Source: Chitinophaga silvatica (GTDB taxonomy: Bacteria > Bacteroidota > Bacteroidia > Chitinophagales > Chitinophagaceae). Taken from it: a stretch of DNA of 64,000 nt. The DNA is taken from NCBI RefSeq assembly GCF_003419895.1, contig NZ_QPMM01000001.1, positions 930,001 through 994,000 of the forward strand, written 5' to 3'. The notes under the pieces are model-generated. The model worked only from the letters and a program-made list of their open reading frames with translations. It had not been told where the DNA came from and did no database searches. Both the position numbers and the translations under genes were made by a program. This document shows, piece after piece, positions 39,401 to 46,600 of this stretch (position 1 is its first letter; every line of letters begins with the position of its first letter).

Positions 39401-39725
39401 TAAATTTTATAAGGATTTAAATGGAAAGGCTGCAAATTTTAAACTGGCAGACTATCATATAATTGCTGGAAATCAGCACGCCTATGTGCCGGAAGACCAA
39501 GCCTGGTATAATAGGCTAATGGAGAATATTGAACTCCAGGTTGGTGAATGGGTATACTGGAAAAAAGATAATGATATTGCTGTAGCTGTAGAAAGTATTG
39601 AGAAAGTGCCGGAGGATAGACAATCAACCAGCAAAACAGTAGGTTGCCATCATCTGAATTATTTTGAAGCACCTGCATCTGTGAATTATTTTAAGAGCTT
39701 AAAAGATAGTGAAGAGAATGCATAA
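36438..39725 (+). CDS. Caspase-lipase fusion (peptidase C14 plus alpha/beta hydrolase)
   Basis: This 1095-residue protein begins directly with a caspase/metacaspase-type fold (residues 1-290) that has an intact catalytic dyad, H88 in FYFSGHGS and C148 in VIVDACHSGS. Residues about 505-590 form a beta-sandwich-like region seen after other bacterial caspases. Residues about 820-1095 form a serine hydrolase of the lipase type, with oxyanion HG at 831-832, S897 in IVAHSMGG, D1046 in NDIAVAVES and a late His (1071 or 1072) in GCHHLNYF. No signal peptide is present, so it should act in the cytoplasm. It is the first gene of the cluster, and the next gene starts inside its last 8 bp. A protease coupled to a lipid or ester hydrolase suggests a suicide effector, but this is inferred. 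Confidence 0.9.
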   Translation: MHNLYALIVGINNYHPDLNIPPLSGCINDALDFRSYLEKIFPEERRNIVQLLGKEATRKGVIETFKTHLIDNKAIQKGDIVLFYFSGHGSFMNTAPEFYQFDATGKDETLVLYDSRLPGNYDLADKEIALLLNKIPKETDIVVIVDACHSGSITRALADSYSLGRAKFASSQRTARPLNKYLSLDDELNYEKMAEKGKLNIPETRHLVMSACSRDEVAYERGDKPTAMFTDALLGCLNEEGELPPAYSQVFEHVYALLRRRAQRQTPQLKVYNGFNPDARFLGELLPGKQPFYKVVYERDRGMWTINCGAINGLRNDTASMKSTAVKIYFPEGDTLVVPLVAVGLNKSELPDLKLKDKNKLYAASIELPPIISIQVEGSEENIAEWTTLVSSKPGNRIFFFSPENKDGADYTLSFHEEGYIVLLNEQNDIVHGVETITPATMEYMFSSCKQVCDWHQFQTIENHAMTNDDFQKTFKTNFEIEVLTDPNSDTWQSIVEETTCCLIPGKEYRRKINVTNNTDSTWYASVYFLSSRYGLSLRTSEGSAELMKGKVLPGLDRTGRLGITSGDHETLRFKLLISKTPFQDYTIPKLNDLEPEVIAPAALNLVGNFMGDFPDDSLDQEWYVKTITINLLSAVGNVGPQESYELGELSISSHPEFSASVGISDIDSKRKDINSAGVLRQVLKAKGLEVIDVRGEVDPAGPLLGIITLSGLGDTKALKDEPLVLKLRNESVSNNKGMMAVTLVDGIIVPLAIGEEENGHTRFEINALPDDQTAEKSKNLIRAVWFCLVKVVTGINLSRLRNVDFIDGIMKYRDGEAKIPPGEKALVVIHGIIGDTKGQAACMQSLIERKQYDLLLAYDYENLNLPIEKIAEDFMKQLGKAGAGKENRRIDIVAHSMGGLVSRYMIEYIKEADGWVTKLYMFGTPNGGSAFGMIPVWRNRMQVMLTLAANVSKIWAAGLSSLLSAINYGLSATQEFTNTLQQMNEDSKFYKDLNGKAANFKLADYHIIAGNQHAYVPEDQAWYNRLMENIELQVGEWVYWKKDNDIAVAVESIEKVPEDRQSTSKTVGCHHLNYFEAPASVNYFKSLKDSEENA

Positions 39726-41412
39726 ATTGCCAATGTTAATGTTCGCTTTTACTGATTCACAAGGGGATCTCCGTTTTACCTTAGAAGAATATAAAGGGGT
39801 GAATGCGATATTTGAGTCGGCAAAAAACGCAGAAAAAAGATCAGAGCATGGCGCTACGAAAGTTTGGATCAACAACACGCTTAATGAGCTTAAGTATAAT
39901 CCTCCAAGCATACTCCATTTTAGCGGGCATGCCAGCACGCTCGGCCTTAGCATGCAAAATAATGAAAAGCAAACCGGATTGGATTTAGCCGCAATATTAA
40001 AGAATAATAAAATCAGAATACTTTTTCTAAATGGCTGTTGTACCAGCTCTCTGGTTAAGGAGATATTTGCTCATGAAAATGCTGTAGAAGCAATCATTGC
40101 TACTCGCGTTCCGGTTCAGGATTTTATAGCTTGTGAACTTTCTCTTTCTTTCTACAATGCTTTCATAACAATGGGGGAAACTCTTCAAGGAGCTTTTAAT
40201 GAAATGTATAGTTTACATAGCAGATATAGTTTAAAGAAGGAGCTTAAAATATGGAGATTCGATGAAGTAGAGGAAGACCTTTATATCGATTTTGATACTG
40301 CTGAAAATTTTTCCTGGGTAATTTTTTCAAAAAATGCGAAAATTCTTAACTGTACTATAGATACACTTTTGGATGATTCAAGTAAGAAAGTAGCAGAAAT
40401 TGATGAAGAAATTAAAAGGTTGAATGACGTTTTAGCAAAAGAAGAACGGGCACTTAATAGAATAGATAAGAATGATGAACAATTGAAGGAAGATCGTGAG
40501 TATTGCGAATACAAAGTTGCTTCTTTGTTAGAAGAAATAAGACTGAAGAAACAAAAGAAAAAGAATCTGCTTGATGATAAATTCAGAATTAGTGAAGATG
40601 CAATTGCAAATGAACATTCTGCTGCATTTACCATGGCTGTAGAAAACTTGAATTACAAATCTCAAAGAAAAGGATTAAGAATCAATAAAGCAATTGGTGG
40701 AATTGTAATGTCAGGGGATGAAGATAGTATGTTGGAATTATTGTTTCGTCATTTTAAGAGTGAGAACAATATTCGTAAAGAAAATACCGAGGTTTATTTA
40801 TTTGATGATAAGTCTCCTTTTTTTGGAAGTTTTTGGGCAAGAATAGCAATTGGGGATAAAAGAAATATGCAGGATGTTGACTTTACAGTTAGTGATAAGC
40901 AAGAAATAGTATACAATATTATGCGTGAAATATTCTGTGCAGGTGGAGATACTCCACATCAGAATATTTTATTCAAAGTAGTATGCACGCACACAGAACT
41001 TACTTTGTTGGAGGCTGCATTAGAAGAAATCTGGAAATTGATTCATGAGTATCTGGTAAAGGAAAATTTATCCGAAAAAATGAAAAGTTGGAAATACAAA
41101 ATTGTTTTTCTATTGATGGATGAAACAGGGGTGCAGGAACGAAAAACAGCTTTTGATGCTTTGGTGAAAAGGCTGAAGTCGAATTCTTATATGACTCATT
41201 TTGAAGTACTAGAGAAAGTAGAGTGCATGGAACAGGAAGTAATTTATAAGTGGCTGGATAATCAACAACAACTTTCAAGAATGGGATTTAGACTAGAACA
41301 TGCAGAAGAATTATTTATTGAAAGTCAGGGTGCTATCAAAAAATTCCTTTCGATCATAAAACGTAGAGTAAACTTTGAAGTTTCTCTTTTAGACGAATTA
41401 AAAATACATTAA
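39718..41412 (+). CDS. CHAT-domain protease with coiled coil and unassigned C-terminal domain
   Basis: The ATG at 39718 overlaps the caspase-lipase stop by 8 nt and gives 564 residues; a GTG nine bases upstream is possible. Residues 1-190 form a CHAT (caspase-HetF-associated-with-TPR) fold: catalytic H71 in ILHFSGHAS and C107 in LFLNGCCTS, then the family segment VEAIIATRVPVQDFIACEL, SLSFYNAFITMG and AF. Residues about 220-290 are a charged coiled coil. Residues about 320-564 contain strands and helices (for example ILFKVVCTHTEL, KIVFLLMDETG) that might be an inactive STAND-like module, which I cannot confirm. It lies between caspase and MoxR. It may activate or mature the caspase-lipase. Confidence 0.85.
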   Translation: MHKLPMLMFAFTDSQGDLRFTLEEYKGVNAIFESAKNAEKRSEHGATKVWINNTLNELKYNPPSILHFSGHASTLGLSMQNNEKQTGLDLAAILKNNKIRILFLNGCCTSSLVKEIFAHENAVEAIIATRVPVQDFIACELSLSFYNAFITMGETLQGAFNEMYSLHSRYSLKKELKIWRFDEVEEDLYIDFDTAENFSWVIFSKNAKILNCTIDTLLDDSSKKVAEIDEEIKRLNDVLAKEERALNRIDKNDEQLKEDREYCEYKVASLLEEIRLKKQKKKNLLDDKFRISEDAIANEHSAAFTMAVENLNYKSQRKGLRINKAIGGIVMSGDEDSMLELLFRHFKSENNIRKENTEVYLFDDKSPFFGSFWARIAIGDKRNMQDVDFTVSDKQEIVYNIMREIFCAGGDTPHQNILFKVVCTHTELTLLEAALEEIWKLIHEYLVKENLSEKMKSWKYKIVFLLMDETGVQERKTAFDALVKRLKSNSYMTHFEVLEKVECMEQEVIYKWLDNQQQLSRMGFRLEHAEELFIESQGAIKKFLSIIKRRVNFEVSLLDELKIH

Positions 41413-41427
41413 TTAAATCTATCTAAT

Positions 41428-42444
41428 ATGTCTCACCGCTCTTATTTAAGTGAGAAACTTGCAAAAACTGAATCAATTAACCGGAAGGGCTATACAGAGA
41501 AACTGTATCCTTATTTTGCTGACGATGAGCTTAAAAAGGCCGTTAATCTGGCGCTGTTCCTTAACAGGCCTCTATTGTTAATGGGGGAACCTGGTTGTGG
41601 TAAATCATTACTGGCAAAGGCTATTGCTTATGAATGGTATGAGAAGGAGATGTACGACCGCAATAAGTATTTTGAATGGAACGTAAAATCTACTTCCAAA
41701 GCCAGGGAAGGATTATATGATTATGATCATTTACTAAGGTTAAGAGATGCTTATGACAAAAGTTCCCAATTAGAGGATAATAATCGTTATCTGAGATATG
41801 GTCCAATGTCAGAAGCCATGGTTAATAGCACTAAAGAAGCCAAGGCCGTTTTACTGATCGATGAAATTGATAAAGCAGACATTGATTTTAGTAATGATTT
41901 GCTTTTAGAGCTGGAAAGAAATAGTTTTTATATTCCGGAAACTAATAAAACGGTTACTCACGATCAGGATGCAAAGCCATTCATTATAATCACTAGCAAT
42001 GGAGAAAAGGATCTCAGTGATGCCTTTTTGCGTCGTTGTGTTTTTCATTATATCGATATTTTTTCTTCCAATAAAATCGATTCAAAGGAGACTCGCGATT
42101 GGCTGAAAAATATAGTGAAAGCAAGGTTTTATGATGAACAAGAAGTGAATAGTGAGCTGCTCGACAAGGCAATCAATACTTTTGTGAGCCTGCGAAAAGA
42201 AATGAATAGAGAAACCAATACCTTCCGCAAGGTCATCAATACCAGCGAATTTTTGGATTGGTATACTATCCTCAAAGCGTGTCTGGAGCAACAAACATCA
42301 AACCAGCTTTTAGATCAGGAATATGATAGAATACATGGATGGTTACAAAAACAGGAAGACGAAAAACCGCATATTGGAGTACCATTCGGAAATGTATTAT
42401 TTAAAACAACAGCCTCATTGTTCAACTTCAAATCAATCTCATAA
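41428..42444 (+). CDS. MoxR-family AAA+ ATPase
   Basis: This 338-residue MoxR-type AAA+ chaperone has Walker A GEPGCGKS at residues 53-60, Walker B LLIDEID at 142-148, a sensor 1 Asn in IITSN at 191, and an arginine-finger pair in FLRRC at 202-203. MoxR ATPases usually pair with a vWA protein and remodel or activate partner complexes. The gene starts 15 bp after the CHAT gene and is followed 3 bp later by the vWA gene. It has no catalytic effector of its own. Confidence 0.94.
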   Translation: MSHRSYLSEKLAKTESINRKGYTEKLYPYFADDELKKAVNLALFLNRPLLLMGEPGCGKSLLAKAIAYEWYEKEMYDRNKYFEWNVKSTSKAREGLYDYDHLLRLRDAYDKSSQLEDNNRYLRYGPMSEAMVNSTKEAKAVLLIDEIDKADIDFSNDLLLELERNSFYIPETNKTVTHDQDAKPFIIITSNGEKDLSDAFLRRCVFHYIDIFSSNKIDSKETRDWLKNIVKARFYDEQEVNSELLDKAINTFVSLRKEMNRETNTFRKVINTSEFLDWYTILKACLEQQTSNQLLDQEYDRIHGWLQKQEDEKPHIGVPFGNVLFKTTASLFNFKSIS

Positions 42445-42447
42445 TAG

Positions 42448-43653
42448 ATGTTTGATGATAATATTATAGAAATCCCATTACAGCAGTCATTTTTTGAATT
42501 GATGAAGCTGGAGGCAAATCAATCCCGAAGAGGAATTGACCTGGATTCCTATTTATTACTTATTGATACCTGGAAGAGAGGATATGGTCTTTCAACCAAA
42601 GAAGAGTTGATATTTCTCTGTAAAAAAATCTGGCTAAAGCCTTTCCATAAAGGTAATCATAAGATTAATGAAAGAGTATTGGAAGAAATATTGGACCGGA
42701 ACCTTAGAAACTATATTGTAGCTGAAGTATTGAAACCAGAAATTACCTCCGATATCCAAACCAATAATCCGATTGACGATAGTTTAGATAATACTACACA
42801 GAAGGAAGATAATTTAAATGATATTCTTAAGAGTAAATCCAAAGCTGAAGAGAATAAAATACAAAATAAAATAGAAGAACAGCAGCAGGAGGGTGAACTA
42901 AGCTTATATATAAGCAGCAAACAAAGTGAAGGAAACAAACAGATAGGAACAAAAAATTTTAACAACCTGTTCTCCGATCGCCAGTATACTCTTAATAACA
43001 AATATTTGCCGGTTGGTAGCCGGTTTATCGAACAATCGATCCGTTCTCTGAGATATAAGGTAAAGGGTATTGGCTACCCTGTTATTGATATACCCTCAAC
43101 GGTAAGGGCTGTTGCTAATAAAGGGTATTTCCGGGATTATAAATATCATGATCAGGGAGGATTTGTAACCCGGTGGACACTCCTGATAGATCATCAGGGA
43201 TCAATGGTGGCATTTAAGGATCTGATAGATGCTTTTGTGCAATGCGCAACGGCAGGTGGACTAAAAAATGAAGGCGAGGTTCTTTATTTCAGGAATTATC
43301 CCGATGATCATTTATTCACCAACCCCGAAAGAACCCGTAGTATTAAATTAAACGCATTAGCTTCCAGAAATCCCGGTAATATCCTTATCATTAGTGATGC
43401 CGGCGCTGCGAGAGGATATTATAATGAAGAACGGATTAAAAATGTTAATTGGTTACTCTATCGGTTAAGACGGCATAAAATTGCCTGGTTAAACCCTGTT
43501 CCAAAGAAACGTTGGAAAGGAACTTCTGCAGATGAAATAAGCAATCTGGTGAAGATGTTTGAAGTAGGAACTGAAACCAGCGATACTTTAGGCAGTATGG
43601 TATCTTTCTATAAAGGGAAATCGTTGTACCAAAAAGAAACTGATGGTTATTGA
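42448..43653 (+). CDS. vWA-domain protein with an altered MIDAS
   Basis: This 401-residue partner of the MoxR ATPase has a helical N-terminal region (about 1-100). A charged Asn/Gln/Glu-rich linker follows (about 100-165), and a von Willebrand A-like domain spans about 240-390. The metal-binding motif DxSxS appears as D248-H-Q250-G-S252, so the first serine is replaced by Gln. A later Asp (D317 in IISDAGA) is kept. Such variants may still bind metal weakly or act as scaffold. The N-terminal part may belong to the SAV_2336-type group, with low certainty. It overlaps the next gene by 11 nt. Confidence 0.82.
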   Translation: MFDDNIIEIPLQQSFFELMKLEANQSRRGIDLDSYLLLIDTWKRGYGLSTKEELIFLCKKIWLKPFHKGNHKINERVLEEILDRNLRNYIVAEVLKPEITSDIQTNNPIDDSLDNTTQKEDNLNDILKSKSKAEENKIQNKIEEQQQEGELSLYISSKQSEGNKQIGTKNFNNLFSDRQYTLNNKYLPVGSRFIEQSIRSLRYKVKGIGYPVIDIPSTVRAVANKGYFRDYKYHDQGGFVTRWTLLIDHQGSMVAFKDLIDAFVQCATAGGLKNEGEVLYFRNYPDDHLFTNPERTRSIKLNALASRNPGNILIISDAGAARGYYNEERIKNVNWLLYRLRRHKIAWLNPVPKKRWKGTSADEISNLVKMFEVGTETSDTLGSMVSFYKGKSLYQKETDGY

Positions 43654-46600
43654 TACAGATAAGATGGAAATAGCCGAAAAGTCGGTTGCGGCATTTGATA
43701 AACGTTTCAGGGATTATTATCCCAATGGAGATCATATGCAGCTAATTCAACTTGCCGCATTCCCTGTGGCGGTTACCGTACATCTGTTGTACCAGCTATG
43801 GGCTAACTTTAACAGTTTCGAAGAAAATGGAGTTATTTGTAAGATAGATGCAATGGTGGTAAATGACTGCATTCTTAGCAATCTATTCCGGCAAACAAGT
43901 GCTGAAGTTTATGAACTCGAAGCTGAAGTAAGACATTTCCTATTATTGAAGCTAAGATTAAAAAGGAGTGCGGATGAAATCAGGGAACTTGCCAATTTCT
44001 TATATCAATACTCCCGCCACAATACAATGGGTGCTTCCTGGAACAACTATTATGATGCCCAGCAATGGACAGCTATAATGGAAATAGATAAACAGGTTGC
44101 AGCAAATGAAATACTTGAATCACTAGCCCGGGAAGTTCAAAGAAACAATACCAGCCGGGGAATTGGAATTGCTAATCTCATTTCTACCCTTCAGTTAAAT
44201 GATCGCCATTTCGCCAACCTGGTTGGGCAGGCATTCTATGATAAAACAAATGTGGGCTCTGAAAAGCAATTAGTTGTATCCGACCAGAATGATGGGCAAA
44301 GTATACGTATAAGTATAAGTCTACCACCAGTTTTAAGCAATAAACTAAGTAAGGTAGTTTCGATGCCAAAAGAAGTGATAGATGTTGCTGATCGCGCCCC
44401 TATAGTTTATGGCATTATAGATCTGAGTACCGATAATAAAAATGAACTTAAAGAAGTTACACAGATCGCTGAAATATTACTTCGAAAAAAAGTAATTGAA
44501 TCAAAAGAGTATTTGAAAATAATAAATGATCGGAAAAGTAGGATGTTTTTTAGTGTGTTAGCTGATCTCTTTAAGGTTTGTAAAGCTCAGGATAGTATTT
44601 TTATTTTTATTGATCCCCGAAATAGTTTGATAAATACTTATTCAGATATATTTCAGGGTATGATTAGTGAGATAGGTGAACGATTACCTAGGATATTATT
44701 CATATTGGATGGGATAAGGCCAGATTCTCCCTGGTTAATGATAAATCACCCCCGAGTAAGAATACTCCACGTAAGTTCCAGAATTATTGTAAAGACACTT
44801 ACAAAGATCCAGGATACTTCGATTACCTGCGCTTTATTTTATAAGTTAGTGCTAAATGAGTTTTTGAAAATCTATAGAAAAACCAATATTGATTTCCCTC
44901 AGTTTAATATAATGCATGAAGATTGGGAAAAGCCTTTACTTTTAGATTTTCCCCAACCAGACCTCCAGCCACAAATAATGAGTTATTTGGGGTATAAGCA
45001 GGAAGAATTTGAAGATTTTACAACTACCCGTAATCGATATCTTAATGATATAGGAGTAACGAATGCTTCAGATGAAATGTTCTTCTTTCGATCAATTGTG
45101 AAATTGAAGGCAAGTAAGTTATTGACAGTTGTTTGGTTGACTAAGAATGGAAGACTTGACCTGGATCTGAGAATAGAGCATTGTTCTAACCATTATTATC
45201 AATGGAAAGATTTAATAAATCCTGCTTATAGTAGAGCAACCTGGATTAAACTACTCGGTTCTTTACGCTTCGCCAATACTTTTTTTATAGGGATTACCAG
45301 AAGTACAGATTTCGAAGAAACCAGCAGAATCATTAGGTTTTTGAAATCAGTTGCTATAGCTTGGGATGTAAAACTACAGTATTTTTTAATGGATGATTTT
45401 GAATCATCACCCATTCCTATACCAGAAAATGATGTAGTATTACCGTGTAAATATTATGGAAATACGCAAGATAAACAGCAAACAAAGTATGCGCTAAAGC
45501 AGGAGGTAAAAAAACTTGCAAGGTTTGGAAAAAAATACAATGAAACTGATTGGGAGACAAAAACGAATGTACATGGCTTGTTGCTTGGAATAAACGAATA
45601 TGCAGACAAATTCGTGAATTTAATTTCACCGGTAAATGATGTAAATAAACTTTATGCCGCTTGTACGGAGTCTGGTTTGCTTAAAAGTACAGCTTGTACT
45701 TTATTGGTTAATAATGAGGTGAAAAAACACCTTGTTATGCAGCATTTGACGAGTATTTTGAGTGTGGCCAGGGAAGATGAAATAGTGTTATTTTATTTTA
45801 GTGGCTATGGAATAAATATGGCTAATGAGAATAAGATATTATTCTACGACTATACGTTAATGAGCAAGGGTGACGAGTCTGATGCCTGCCTTACAGCTGA
45901 AGAATTCCGATCCTGTATTACTGCTGCAAAATATAATCCATATATCATATTAATACTGGAAACTCCCAGTGGGAGTCGGGAATGGATTGATGAGAATAAT
46001 CCGAAGCACTTTGCACTCATGGCTACACAGCTGGAAGAGTTGTGTTATGAAACGGTGCACTCTCAAGGAACTATAACGGATATAGTTTCATCGCTTATTC
46101 GTGAAAATGCGAAGATCAGCTATAAACAGTTGCTTCGGAAAGTGATAGAGGCACATATAATGGGGGAAAAGCATTATTGGCAAACACCAATGTTTGTTGT
46201 GCATAAAGACAATTGGAACACCTTATTTCTAACAGCAGGAGAAAATTCAACTAGTGAGATTAATTCTGATCTTATAAACCTGAATAAAACTGTATCCAAG
46301 GAAAATTTATATGCCCGTTTATATTTTAATCAGGAATTTAAATATGAGAGGTTTGGACTATTAAAAGCAGGACTGGAAAATAAAAATATCAATCTTTCTG
46401 TTCGAAAATATATCGATGAAACTGTTAACGTAAATCAATTCAGACGGCCGTTGCCAGATATTGTTTTCTTACAACTCGACGGCCAGATATTACCATATTC
46501 AGAACCTTTCAAAGAGATTCATAAACATCTTGTTGTGGCTTTTGCTTTGGATATTCCTATTTTTTGTTTATCTACCAATGCTTATCAATTCCAGTCACTC

